Assembly (NCBI RefSeq): GCF_030157465.1
Contig: NZ_JAOAUU010000167.1
Coordinates: 1-64,000, forward strand
Reading direction: 5' to 3'
DNA: 64,000 bases
From: Zoogloea sp.
Lineage (GTDB): Bacteria > Pseudomonadota > Gammaproteobacteria > Burkholderiales > Rhodocyclaceae
Position numbers and translations under genes: made by a program. The notes under the pieces are model-generated. The model was given only the letters and a program-made list of their open reading frames with translations. It did no database searches and was not told the DNA's origin. Shown here in pieces: positions 45,913-55,529 of the stretch. Each line of letters begins with the position of its first letter. The first letter of the stretch is position 1.

Positions 45913-46878
45913 CGGAGGCTCCGAACAGGGCGAGGGCGCTGAGACAGGCGTGGCGGTGGGCGGCTCCGCGGGCCGGGTGGAATTCCGTGCCGGGCAGGCG
46001 CAGGCCGTAATCGACGCCGCTTGCGTCGGCGTCGATGACCCAGCGGGCAAGTCGTGACAGGCGGGCGTCCAGGCCGAGGTTCGCCGGCAGTCCCTGCCAG
46101 TCGAGCCACACCGATTGACTGCCGGCCCCGGCAAATTGCTTGGTGCGCCACGGCCCGCCACGGGCGACGCTCTTCCATGCCACGTGGCGCGGCGAATCAG
46201 CCGGCTGGTGGTGGCGCAGGCCGGCGAAATCGTCCTGCCCGTGGCCGTGCGCGCCGGGGCCTGGCCGAGTGTCGTCGCCGAAGGGAAGCGGCGGCGCATC
46301 GGTTTCGGGGGCCGGATAGACGAGGCAGCGCAAGTCCGGCTGAAACAGGCTCCAGGCGCGGATCAGCCCCAGTGGATGGCGGGTTTCGAGGCTGAGCCGC
46401 GGAAGTCTCAGCCAGCCGCGGGTGGTGGCGGGAATGATGATTTCCTGCGTGCTTGTGCTCTCGGGCAGGAGGCTGAACGGTGGCGCGCGCAGGGTTGGCG
46501 ACCGGGTGGGAAACAGCTCGAGGCCGAGGCGCGGGCGCAGGCTGGCGTTGTGCAGCAGGATGCTGAAGTGCGCCGGGCTGCCGCAGAAGACGGCCTCACT
46601 GCGACCCGGCGAAATCGCAAGATCCACAAGGTTGCGAAAGGCGTGGTGGATGCTGATCCACGCCACGCTGCCGATCAGGAAGGTGAGGCCGAAGCCGAGG
46701 CTCAGGGCGTAGTTGATCGAGGCCAGCAGCATCACCAGCAGCGTGAGCCCCAGCGCCAGCCCGAAGCCGGTGGGCAGCACGAAAATGCGCCTTTGCCCCA
46801 GGCGGATCGGCGCGGGCTCGGGGCCGCCGACGCGGAACAGCCAGCGCTGCAGGCGAACGCGGATGCCGGCCAGCGTCA

Positions 46879-46879
<1 letters not shown>
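45893..46879 (-). CDS. DUF58 membrane protein
   Basis: 328 residues with two N-terminal transmembrane helices (about 35-80) and a cytoplasmic or periplasmic C-terminal DUF58/vWA-like region with YPAPETDAPPLP and HHQPADSPRHVAWKSVARGGPWRTKQF, where the block R-x-x-x-W-K-x-x-A is family-typical. DUF58 proteins work with MoxR ATPases. Its start codon shares one nucleotide with the moxR stop (TGATG). Function not established. Confidence 0.88.
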
Positions 46880-47796
<917 letters not shown>

Positions 47797-47974
47797 GGCG
47801 CAGGCTTTTTTCAGGGGCGGGTTAAGTGGATAATGATTCCACAACAGCATGTCAGGCACCGGTTTCCGGGCAAGTCTCCATATGCATGGAGTCTGTGCAG
47901 GTAATCGGGTTCGCCTGGCAATGTGACAATCGACGCGCAAAAACGACGTATCGTGAGAGGGTAGGGGAGAGTTT

Positions 47975-48901
47975 ATGACGAGTACCGCATTCATCACACA
48001 CCGTGACTGCTGGCTGCACAACATGGGTGAGCATCACCCGGAATCGCCCGAAAGGCTTGCAGCGATCAACGATCGTTTGATCGCTGCCGGGCTTGATATG
48101 TATCTTTCGTTCCACGATGCCCCGCTGGCAACGGTCGATCAGGTTGCCCGTGCCCACCCCCGCGAGCACGTCGAGGAGCTTCTGGCCAGTGTGCCCGAGC
48201 ATGGTATCCGCCACCTCGATCCGGACACCGCGGTCTGCCCGAGTTCGATGAAGGCGGCTCTCCGCTCCGCCGGGGCCGGCATCCTCGCAACCGATCTGGT
48301 GATGTCGGGTGAAGTCGAGAATGCCTTCTGCGCCATCCGCCCGCCCGGCCATCATGCCGAGGCAGCCAAGGCGATGGGCTTCTGCTTTTTCAACAACGTG
48401 GCGGTTGCGGCCCGCCATGCCCTCGAAGAACACGGACTCAAGCGTGTCGCGATTGTCGATTTCGATGTTCACCACGGCAACGGAACCGAGGACATCTTCA
48501 AGGACGATCCCCGCGTGCTGATGGTCAGTATCTTCCAGCATCCGTTCTATCCCTACAGCGGCGCCGACAACCCGGCTCCCAACATGGTCAACGTGCCGAT
48601 CAAGGCCTGCTCGCGGGGTGACGTTTTCCGCGAGATCGTCACGAACATCTGGATGCCGGCCCTGCGCAATCACGAGCCGGAAATGATCTTCATCTCCGCC
48701 GGCTTCGATGCGCACTACGAAGATGACATGGGCTCGCTGGGCCTCGTCGAGGCCGATTACATGTGGGTCACCGAGCAGCTCAAGAAGGTGGCGGCCGAAT
48801 CGTCCGGCCGGCGCATCGTGTCGATGCTCGAAGGCGGTTACTCGCTATCGTCTCTCGCGCGCAGCGTCGTGGCCCATATCAAGACCCTGGCAGATCTCTG
48901 A
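47975..48901 (+). CDS. Histone deacetylase-like amidohydrolase
   Basis: 308 residues, arginase/deacetylase fold. Zinc and catalytic motifs: [43 protein letters not shown] and [17 protein letters not shown]. Bacterial members deacetylate acetyl-lysine or acetylpolyamines or act on acetoin-related proteins (AcuC); the substrate here is unknown. AGGGGAGAG precedes the ATG. It stands alone, 160 bp upstream of dapA. Confidence 0.92.
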   Translation: MTSTAFITHRDCWLHNMGEHHPESPERLAAINDRLIAAGLDMYLSFHDAPLATVDQVARAHPREHVEELLASVPEHGIRHLDPDTAVCPSSMKAALRSAGAGILATDLVMSGEVENAFCAIRPPGHHAEAAKAMGFCFFNNVAVAARHALEEHGLKRVAIVDFDVHHGNGTEDIFKDDPRVLMVSIFQHPFYPYSGADNPAPNMVNVPIKACSRGDVFREIVTNIWMPALRNHEPEMIFISAGFDAHYEDDMGSLGLVEADYMWVTEQLKKVAAESSGRRIVSMLEGGYSLSSLARSVVAHIKTLADL

Positions 48902-49025
48902 TGTTCGTTGCGACCGGCTCCGCGTTTGCGGTGCCGGCGCTTTCTTCGATACCCGTTTGTGCCCTGTTCCTCCGGCTTTTCGTAACGGTACTTTGCATCC
49001 GTCTAGCCTTGCGGAAGTGATTGGG

Positions 49026-49031
49026 TACAAT
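49026..49031 (+). promoter_or_regulatory. Candidate -10 box of dapA
   Basis: TACAAT, 30 nt before the dapA ATG. No good -35 element is found at normal spacing. Confidence 0.4.
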
Positions 49032-49061
49032 AGCCATCTTTACCTCTTTTCCCGACAGCCC

Positions 49062-49940
49062 ATGATTACCGGTTCGATTGTCGCCATCGTCACGCCGATG
49101 CACGAGGATGGCAGCCTGGATATTGCCCGTTTCCGCAGCCTGATCGATTTCCACATCAAGGAAGGCACCGACGGCATCGTCGTTGTCGGTACTACCGGCG
49201 AGTCCCCGACGGTGAACGTGGAAGAGCACTGCGAACTCATTCGCGTCGCTGTCGAGCACTCCGCGGGGCGTACGCCCATCATCGCCGGAACCGGCGCCAA
49301 CTCGACGCGCGAAGCGGTTGAACTGACCGAGTTTTCCCGTCAGGCCGGCGCCGTCGCCGGGTTGTCCGTGGTGCCCTACTACAACCGGCCGACCCAGGAA
49401 GGCATGTACCAGCACTTCCGCACGATCGCCGAGGCCAGCCCGCTGCCGATGATCCTGTACAACGTGCCGGGTCGCACCGTCGCGGATTTGTCCAACGACA
49501 CCACCCTGCGCCTGGCCGAGATTCCCAACATCATCGGCATCAAGGACGCCACTGGGAGCATCGATCGCGCCTGCGACCTGATCGCCCGTGCGCCCAAGGA
49601 TTTCGCGCTCTATACCGGCGACGACATGACCGCGATGGCCTTCATGCTGCTGGGTGGCCACGGAACCATCTCGGTTACCGCCAACGTGGCTCCGCGCCTG
49701 ATGCACGAGATGTGCGTCGCAGCCATCAATTGCGACGGCCCGCGTGCCCGCGAGCTCAACGCAAAGCTGGTTGGCCTGCATCGCGATCTGTTCTGCGAAG
49801 CCAATCCGATTCCGGTGAAGTGGGCCGTCGAGCAGATGGGCCTCATCGGCAGCACCATCCGCCTGCCCCTCACGCGTCTTTCCGAGTCTTTCCACGCACG
49901 TGTTCGCGCGGCCGTGCGTCAGGCCGGCGTCGAAATTTGA
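49062..49940 (+). CDS. dapA: 4-hydroxy-tetrahydrodipicolinate synthase
   Basis: 292 residues. The enzyme condenses pyruvate with aspartate semialdehyde, the first committed step to lysine and DAP. The Schiff-base lysine is Lys161 in IIGIKDATG, the tyrosine relay is Tyr133 in LYNVPGR, and GTTGESPT binds the carboxylate. The start at MITGSIV matches family N-termini. bamC follows 44 bp downstream, the same dapA-bamC (nlpB) order as in E. coli. Confidence 0.97.
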   Translation: MITGSIVAIVTPMHEDGSLDIARFRSLIDFHIKEGTDGIVVVGTTGESPTVNVEEHCELIRVAVEHSAGRTPIIAGTGANSTREAVELTEFSRQAGAVAGLSVVPYYNRPTQEGMYQHFRTIAEASPLPMILYNVPGRTVADLSNDTTLRLAEIPNIIGIKDATGSIDRACDLIARAPKDFALYTGDDMTAMAFMLLGGHGTISVTANVAPRLMHEMCVAAINCDGPRARELNAKLVGLHRDLFCEANPIPVKWAVEQMGLIGSTIRLPLTRLSESFHARVRAAVRQAGVEI

Positions 49941-49984
49941 ATCTCTTGCCGTTGAGCGAGTCTTTCCCACCCCGAGGGTTACGC

Positions 49985-51148
49985 ATGCAAAGCCGAATTC
50001 TGGCTTCCGGTGCGACGGTTTTCGTCGCGGTAGCACTTGCCGGATGTTCCGGTTCCTTGCTGGAATCGAAAAAAATCGACTACAAGAGTGCGGCGTCCGC
50101 ACCGACACGGCCTTCCCTGGAGATTCCGCCTGATCTCACCGCACCGACTGCAGATGATCGTTATGCGGTGCCGGACGTGAGTCCCAAGGGTATCGCGACC
50201 TTCTCGGCCTACAGCGCCGAGCGTTCAGGTCAGCCGGCAGCGTCCGGTGCGGCCGCGGTGCCCGGCGTGGTCGCGCCGCAGTTCATCGACAAGATGCGGG
50301 TTGAGCGTTCGGGCTCCCAGCGCTGGCTCGTCGTGCAGGGCACGGCAGACAAGCTGTGGCCACAGGTTCGCGAGTTCTGGCAGGAAAACGGCTTCATTCT
50401 CAGTGTCGATCGTCCCGAGATCGGCGTCATGGAAACCGACTGGGCCGAGAACCGCGCCAAGATCCAGGACGACATCATCCGCCGCACGCTCGGCAAGGTG
50501 ATCGACGGGCTCTACTCGACGCCCGAGCGGGACAAGTACCGCACCCGTCTTGAGACAGGTAGCGAGTCCGGTTCGGTGGAGATCTACATCAGCCACCGCG
50601 GCATGATGGAAATCTATCCGAACGAAGCCAAGGATCGTACGATCTGGCAACCCCGTGCGGCCGATCCCGAGCTCGAAGCCGAATTCCTGCAGCGCCTCAT
50701 GGTGCGCCTTGGCGCTGATGAATCGCGGGCCAAGGCGCAGATCGCCGCGGTGCCCAAGGCCGACAAGGCGATGCTGCAGAGTGCGGCGGACGGTGCCTCG
50801 GCACTGCAGGTCCAGGAAGGTTTCGACCGTGCCTGGCGGCGTGTCGGCCTAGCCCTCGATAGGGTTGGTTTTACCGTTGAAGACCGCGATCGCACGCAGG
50901 GCATTTATTACGTGCGTTATGTTGATCCGGAAGCGGATGCCAAGAAGAAGGCTGACGAAGGCATTCTTTCGAAGCTCGCCTTCTGGCGCAGCGACAAGCC
51001 CCAGGTGGCGAGCGGCAGTCAATACCGCATCTACGTCAAGGGTGAGGATTCGGCATCGACGGTGAAGGTTCTGACCCGTGAAGGCGGAACGGATACCTCT
51101 GATTCGGCACGCAGGATTCTCGGGCTGTTGCACCAGCAATTGAAATAA
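49985..51148 (+). CDS. bamC: Outer membrane assembly lipoprotein BamC (NlpB)
   Basis: 387 residues. The lipobox LAGC (Cys21) gives an outer-membrane lipoprotein. After an unstructured N-terminal stretch (SLEIPPDLTAPTADDRYAVPD binds BamD in homologues) come two helix-grip domains. It is part of the beta-barrel assembly machine. The ATG follows GAGGG. It sits downstream of dapA as in enterics and ends at a terminator. Confidence 0.94.
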   Translation: MQSRILASGATVFVAVALAGCSGSLLESKKIDYKSAASAPTRPSLEIPPDLTAPTADDRYAVPDVSPKGIATFSAYSAERSGQPAASGAAAVPGVVAPQFIDKMRVERSGSQRWLVVQGTADKLWPQVREFWQENGFILSVDRPEIGVMETDWAENRAKIQDDIIRRTLGKVIDGLYSTPERDKYRTRLETGSESGSVEIYISHRGMMEIYPNEAKDRTIWQPRAADPELEAEFLQRLMVRLGADESRAKAQIAAVPKADKAMLQSAADGASALQVQEGFDRAWRRVGLALDRVGFTVEDRDRTQGIYYVRYVDPEADAKKKADEGILSKLAFWRSDKPQVASGSQYRIYVKGEDSASTVKVLTREGGTDTSDSARRILGLLHQQLK

Positions 51149-51171
51149 GGGCGCCCAGCCGCATGCAAAGC

Positions 51172-51198
51172 AAAACGCCGGTTTTTCCGGCGTTTTTT
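51172..51198 (+). terminator. Terminator of dapA-bamC
   Basis: AAAACGCCGG/CCGGCGTTTT stem around a T5 loop ends in TTTTTT, 24 nt after the bamC stop. Confidence 0.92.
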
Positions 51199-51246
51199 AT
51201 TACGTGTTTTGCACTGCGCTGTATTTCGCAGTATTTCTCTGGACGT

Positions 51247-51276
51247 AAAAAAGCCAACCCTCAGGTTGGCTTTTTT
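51247..51276. terminator. Bidirectional terminator before the small lipoprotein gene
   Basis: AAAAAAGCCAACC and GGTTGGCTTTTTT form a 13-bp stem around CTCA. It mainly serves the minus-strand lipoprotein gene, 17 nt after its stop, and backs up the bamC terminator. Confidence 0.94.
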
Positions 51277-51292
51277 ATCGCCTGCAGAAAAA

Positions 51293-51580
51293 TTACTTCT
51301 TCTCGGCGGTAGCAGCGGCAGCAGCAGCGGCGTTTTCAGCGCTGTTGGCAGCGGCCGGAGCAGCGGCTTCAGCCGGCTTGGCATCAGCAGCCGGGGCGGC
51401 AGCTTCAGCGGGCTTGGCTTCGGCAGCCGGAGCAGCGGCCGGTGCAGCTTCAGCGGGCTTGGCTTCAGCAGCCGGGGCAGCAGCGGGGGCCGGAGCTTCG
51501 ACGGGCTTCGGCTCTTCCTTCTTGCCGCAGGCGGTAACAGCGAGTGCAACGAGAGCAGCAACCAGGAGAGATTGTTTCAT
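51293..51580 (-). CDS. Small Ala/Pro/Lys/Glu-rich lipoprotein
   Basis: 95 residues. A signal peptide ends in a lipobox (AVTAC, Cys18), so the protein is lipid-anchored. The mature part is almost entirely low complexity: KKEEPKPVEAP followed by repeated units of the form AAPAAEAKPAEA and a C-terminal Ala-rich stretch ending in KK. It may act as a flexible, charged brush or spacer on the envelope; no function is known. The DNA is itself repetitive, so length may vary between strains. It stands alone with its own terminator. Confidence 0.82.
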   Translation of the reverse strand: MKQSLLVAALVALAVTACGKKEEPKPVEAPAPAAAPAAEAKPAEAAPAAAPAAEAKPAEAAAPAADAKPAEAAAPAAANSAENAAAAAAATAEKK

Positions 51581-51695
51581 TGTTGGTTTCCCTTATCGAT
51601 AAATGAAGTACAGCAAGCTAAATCCAGGAGCAATCAGGTGGGGAACCCGATCTGGCCCGAATGCTATCACGGAGGAAGTGCTTGAATAAAGACAT

Positions 51696-51713
51696 TGTTG
51701 CGTTGCCGCAACA
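51696..51713. repeat. Small perfect inverted repeat
   Basis: TGTTGCG-TTGC-CGCAACA, 7-bp stem, between the lipoprotein start region and the end of the roxA-like gene. No T-run; role unknown. Confidence 0.35.
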
Positions 51714-51753
51714 GGCTTGGACGGCTGTCAAGTACCCTCTCGCGCTTTTGAGC

Positions 51754-52881
51754 TTATTTCATCAAATTTTTTGATGGGTGTGCGAAGCCGCAGCAATACC
51801 AGTCGTAAAGGAGGGCTATTCCTTCTTCGGAAAGTCCGGCAATTGTGTCGAGGTCGCGCTTGTCTGCAAGCTGCTCGAAGATTGCCTGGTCTGCACCTTC
51901 GATCGGCACGGGTTCGCCGTTGATGAAGAACTGGCCGGCGGAAAACAGCAGCAGACTGCAGGCGTCGAGTCGGTACCCCTGGGCGCAGGCGTTAAGGAAT
52001 TCTTCGTGCTCCAGGGGCTCGTCCGGGGAGTCGAAGAAGATGTGGGCTTTGGGCTCGGTGAGATAGACGCCGAGAAAGCTGCGGATGTCCTCACGGCTCC
52101 AGGTGATGCGCTGGAGGGTGTCGGCAACACGATCGATCATGGCTTCGCCGATCTGGGCCGAATGGGCCTGGTGTTTCAGGTCGGGGTCGGCGTAGATGCC
52201 GTCCAGTTGCAGGGTGTCCTGCAGGTAGATCAGGAATTGCTGGCCCAGCTCCTGGGTTGTGGGAGAGCGGAAGCCGATGGAATAAGTGGTGCATTCGCCG
52301 ATGGCGATGCCGTTGTGGGCCCAGTGCGGCGGCAGGTAAAGCATGTCGCCCGGCTCGAGCACCCAGTCGTGGACGGGGCGGAAGTCCTGCAGGATCTTGA
52401 GCGGGGCATCCTCGATGAGCGCCCGGTCGTCCTGGTCGCTGATCAGCCAGCGACGCTGGCCGATGCCCTGGAGCAGGAAGACATCGTAGTTGTCGAAATG
52501 AGGGCCCACGCCGCCGCCATCTACGGCGTAGCTGACCATCAGGTCATCTAGGCGTGCCTGGGGGATGAAGTCGAAGCTGTGAAGGAGCTTGTCGCCATCA
52601 GGGCAGACGAGGTTGAGACCTTGCACCAGCACCGTCCAGGGCTGCTTCTTGCGCCGCAGGTCGGCTGCCTTTTGAGGGCCGTGGATGACTTCCCAGTGGG
52701 TGTCGTCGTGGGTGACGTAGCGGGATTCAACGTCAGGGTCGCGGGCGAGCGAGAACAGCTCGTCCTTCGAGAGCACGCCGCTGAAGCCGGGAACCGCCTG
52801 GCGAATGAGGAGCGGTTTTTTTTGCCAGTATTCGGCGAGGAATTCCTCGACCGACAGGCCGCCAAGAAGTGTTTTGATCAT
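51754..52881 (-). CDS. roxA: RoxA/YcfD-like JmjC ribosomal protein oxygenase
   Basis: 375 residues. The double-stranded beta-helix carries the Fe(II) triad as HFD (His128, Asp130) and His189 in PPHWAHNG, and 2-oxoglutarate binding is expected. E. coli YcfD hydroxylates an arginine of ribosomal protein L16. A C-terminal helical and winged-helix part (about 230-375) completes the family architecture. The gene is divergent from rlmD, another ribosome-modifying enzyme. Confidence 0.93.
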   Translation of the reverse strand: MIKTLLGGLSVEEFLAEYWQKKPLLIRQAVPGFSGVLSKDELFSLARDPDVESRYVTHDDTHWEVIHGPQKAADLRRKKQPWTVLVQGLNLVCPDGDKLLHSFDFIPQARLDDLMVSYAVDGGGVGPHFDNYDVFLLQGIGQRRWLISDQDDRALIEDAPLKILQDFRPVHDWVLEPGDMLYLPPHWAHNGIAIGECTTYSIGFRSPTTQELGQQFLIYLQDTLQLDGIYADPDLKHQAHSAQIGEAMIDRVADTLQRITWSREDIRSFLGVYLTEPKAHIFFDSPDEPLEHEEFLNACAQGYRLDACSLLLFSAGQFFINGEPVPIEGADQAIFEQLADKRDLDTIAGLSEEGIALLYDWYCCGFAHPSKNLMK

Positions 52882-52959
52882 CGGGCAATTATAGCCTGCC
52901 GCCTTGCAATGGCCGGTCCCGCCGCTAAAATGGCCCCCTTCATTTCCGGACCCAAAGCC

Positions 52960-54258
52960 ATGCGCGAAGCCGTCATCGAGTCACTGGACCACGAAGGGCG
53001 GGGTGTTGCCCGCGTCGACGGGAAGGCGATCTTTATCGAGGGCGCCCTGCCCGGCGAGCGGGTGACGTTTTCATCCTACCGGGTCAAGCCGAACTTCGAG
53101 CAGGCTGAAGTCGTGCGTGTGCTTTCGCCCAGTTCCCGCCGTGTCACGCCGCGGTGTCCGCATTTCGGTGTCTGCGGTGGCTGCAGCATGCAGCACCTGG
53201 AGCCCGATGCCCAGGTGGCAGCCAAGCAGCGGGTGCTCGAAAACGCGCTCTGGCACATCGGCCGGGCCAGGCCGGACGTAATCTATCCGGCCATCGTCGG
53301 CCCTGCCTGGGGCTATCGTTACCGGGCGCGGCTCTCGGTGCGGGTGGTGCCGGGCAAGGGTGGCTTGCTTGTCGGATTTCACGAGCGGCGCAGCAGCGCT
53401 GTGGCGCCCATGGAGAGCTGCGCAATCCTGCCGCCGCATGTCTCGGCGATGGTGCCGCGCCTGCGCGAGCTGCTAGCCGGGCTGTCGGTGCGGGAGGGTT
53501 TTCCGCAGATCGAGATTGCCGTTGGCGAAGGCCTTGTCGCGCTGGTCTTTCGCAACCTGCAGCCGCTCAGCGCTGCCGACGATGCCCGCTTTGCGGCCTT
53601 TGCCGAGGCCGAGAATGTGCAGGTATGGCTTCAGCCGGGCGGGCCGGATTCGGCCTTTCGTCTTTACCCGGTCGACGCGCCGGGGCTGGCTTACACCTTG
53701 CCGGAGTTCGGCGTGTCGATGGCCTTTCGGCCGACCGATTTCACGCAGGTCAACATGGACATCAACCGCCTGCTGATGCGCCGCACGATGCAGCTTCTTG
53801 ACCCACGGCCGGGCGAACGCATTGCCGACCTGTTCTGCGGGCTGGGCAATTTCAGCCTGCCAATGGCCCGCCTGGGTGCCCGGGTGGTGGGTGTCGAAGG
53901 CAGCGAGGCGCTGGTGCGGCGTGCGGGTGAAAATGCGGCGGAGAACGGTCTTGCCGGGCGCTGCGAATTTTATGCAGCGAATCTCTTCGAAGCCACCGAA
54001 GACAGCCTGGCCGCCCTTGGCCCGCTGGACAAGCTGCTCATCGACCCGCCGCGGGAGGGTGCCCTCGCGGTGGTCAGGGCCCTCGGCGCAGCATCGCCCA
54101 GGCGCATCGTTTATGTGTCGTGCAATCCGGCAACGCTGGCCCGCGACTGCGCCGTGCTGATCAAGGAGAAGGGTTACACGCTCAAGGGCGCCGGTATCGC
54201 CAACATGTTCCCGCAGACCTCGCACGTGGAGTCGATTGCGCTTTTTGAGCGTGACTGA
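52960..54258 (+). CDS. rlmD: 23S rRNA (uracil-1939-C5)-methyltransferase
   Basis: 432 residues from MREAVIES. An N-terminal TRAM domain (about 1-55) precedes a 4Fe-4S cluster motif: RCPHFGVCGGC with Cys66, Cys72, Cys75 plus a later cysteine in ESCAIL. The SAM-binding domain shows RIADLFCGLGNFSLPMA, and the catalytic cysteine is in VSCNPATLARD. It methylates U1939 of 23S rRNA. Alternative in-frame starts at 52909 and 52930 add non-family residues; ribosome sites do not discriminate. It is divergent from roxA. Confidence 0.94.
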   Translation: MREAVIESLDHEGRGVARVDGKAIFIEGALPGERVTFSSYRVKPNFEQAEVVRVLSPSSRRVTPRCPHFGVCGGCSMQHLEPDAQVAAKQRVLENALWHIGRARPDVIYPAIVGPAWGYRYRARLSVRVVPGKGGLLVGFHERRSSAVAPMESCAILPPHVSAMVPRLRELLAGLSVREGFPQIEIAVGEGLVALVFRNLQPLSAADDARFAAFAEAENVQVWLQPGGPDSAFRLYPVDAPGLAYTLPEFGVSMAFRPTDFTQVNMDINRLLMRRTMQLLDPRPGERIADLFCGLGNFSLPMARLGARVVGVEGSEALVRRAGENAAENGLAGRCEFYAANLFEATEDSLAALGPLDKLLIDPPREGALAVVRALGAASPRRIVYVSCNPATLARDCAVLIKEKGYTLKGAGIANMFPQTSHVESIALFERD

Positions 54259-54268
54259 CGGCAGCATT

Positions 54269-54299
54269 AAAAAAGGCGACCCGAAGGGCCGCCTTTTTT
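54269..54299. terminator. Bidirectional terminator between rlmD and BI-1 gene
   Basis: AAAAAAGGCG-A-CCC and GGG-C-CGCCTTTTTT form a stem with one mismatch and a GAA loop between convergent genes. Confidence 0.9.
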
Positions 54300-54315
54300 G
54301 TTGCGCTGAAAATGC

Positions 54316-55002
54316 TCAGTCGCGGTCGCCGCCAAAAGCCATGATGAGGTTCAGCAGGCTGGTGAAGACGTTGTAGACGTCCAGGTACACCGCCAGCGTG
54401 GCTGTCACGTAGTTGGTTTCGCCGCCCCGCACGATGTTGCTGATGTCGTAGAGGATGTAGCCCGAGAACAGCAGCACGACGGCCGCCGAGATCACCAGGT
54501 GCAGCACCGGCATCTGCAGGAAGATGTTGGCGACAACTGCCAGCAGGACGACCACCAGGCCAACGGTGAGGAACTTGCCCATGTTGGTGAAATCACGCTT
54601 CGACACGCTGGCAATGCCGGCCATCGTGGCGAAGATCGCGCCGGTGCCGCCCGCCGCCAGGGCGATCATCGAGCCGCCATTGGAGAAGCCGAGTGCTGCC
54701 TGCAGGATGCGCGACAACATCAGGCCCATGAAGAAGGTGAAGCCCAATAGCAGTGCGACGCCGAGGCCGTTGTTCTTGTTCTTTTCGATGCCATAGAAGA
54801 AGGCGAACGAAATTCCCAGGAACAGCGCAAAGGCGATGAACGGGCTGCCGGCCATGAACGAAAACTGCATTTGCACGCCCAGGAGCGCACCGGCAACGGT
54901 CGGCACCATGGTGAGTGCGAGCAGCATGTAAGTATTGCGCAGCACGCGGTTGGCGCTTTGCGACAAAACCTGCGTTTGCTGACCGTAAGTGTCGAGTTGC
55001 AT
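54316..55002 (-). CDS. BAX inhibitor-1-family membrane protein (YccA-like)
   Basis: 228 residues with seven hydrophobic helices and the family ending VYLDVYNVFTSLLNLIMAFGGDRD. YccA-type proteins interact with the FtsH/HflKC protease and may modulate membrane-protein degradation; others act as calcium-leak channels. The start at 55002 is fixed by GGAGG ten bases upstream. Function in this organism is inferred from the family. Confidence 0.92.
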   Translation of the reverse strand: MQLDTYGQQTQVLSQSANRVLRNTYMLLALTMVPTVAGALLGVQMQFSFMAGSPFIAFALFLGISFAFFYGIEKNKNNGLGVALLLGFTFFMGLMLSRILQAALGFSNGGSMIALAAGGTGAIFATMAGIASVSKRDFTNMGKFLTVGLVVVLLAVVANIFLQMPVLHLVISAAVVLLFSGYILYDISNIVRGGETNYVTATLAVYLDVYNVFTSLLNLIMAFGGDRD

Positions 55003-55150
55003 GAAAATCCTCCGTATTGATATAAAGCAGTATGGCCTGCCGTGTTTGAGAGTATCCAAGGCCGGTTAAAGTTTCAACCATGAGTCATCACCTGCGCTCG
55101 CCCGGCCCGGCTTGGCAAGGCCGCGCGTCGTGTTAGAATGCGCGCCCTGT

Positions 55151-55238
55151 GGAGGTGTGGCAGAGTGGTCGATTGCACCGGTCTTGAAAACCGGCGGCCC
55201 GAAAGGGTCCGTGAGTTCGAATCTCACCGCCTCCGCCA
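55151..55238 (+). tRNA. tRNA-Ser (UGA)
   Basis: 88 nt ending in an encoded CCA. The acceptor GGAGGTG pairs with CGCCTCC; the anticodon loop reads CT-TGA-AA, decoding UCA; the long variable arm (CGGCCCGAAAGGGTCCG region) and the TTCGAAT T-loop are typical of class II tRNA-Ser. Confidence 0.97.
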
Positions 55239-55529
55239 GTTTTGATAAAAAGCCCTTGTTTTTAGAGGGCTTTTTTGTCGTCTGATTTTCCTGGCATGCC
55301 GTTCGGTGTGCCATCGGTTTTTCTGCTTGCCATCCGCCCCCGGTTTTCCGAGTCATTGCGCGTGGAGCGTAACTTTTGCGCCGGAAGCTTGTCGGACGCC
55401 AACACGCGCCGCTTTCTTTGCAGGTTCGATACCCCTGGCGCTGGGGGCAATCGGGCCTCGAGACTGAACTGGCAGGAATGTCGGGGCCGGCCTTCGGCAC
55501 AAGTCACGTAATAAGACGAGGTTTTCAGG
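55239..55529. other. Region after tRNA-Ser without a gene
   Basis: 291 bases. The first part contains the tRNA terminator. No integrase, attachment-site duplication or coding frame is seen in the remainder; it probably contains the promoter of the ChaN-PDZ gene. Confidence 0.45.
55247..55276 (+). terminator. Terminator of tRNA-Ser
   Basis: AAAAAGCCCT and AGGGCTTTTT form a 10-bp stem with a 9-nt loop, followed by a further T, 8 nt after the tRNA. Confidence 0.9.

Noticed and set aside
51754..51780. Hairpin CATCAAA/TTTGATG at the end of the roxA-like gene
   Set aside because: It includes the last codons of the gene and has no adjacent T-run in the right direction, so probably chance.
55420..55440. 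T-arm-like remnant of a second tRNA (GGTTCGATACC)
   Set aside because: No matching acceptor, D-arm or anticodon arm can be folded around it.
55151..55529. tRNA-Ser as an integration site of a genomic island
   Set aside because: No integrase, no repeat of the tRNA 3' end downstream, and neighbouring genes look like core chromosome.
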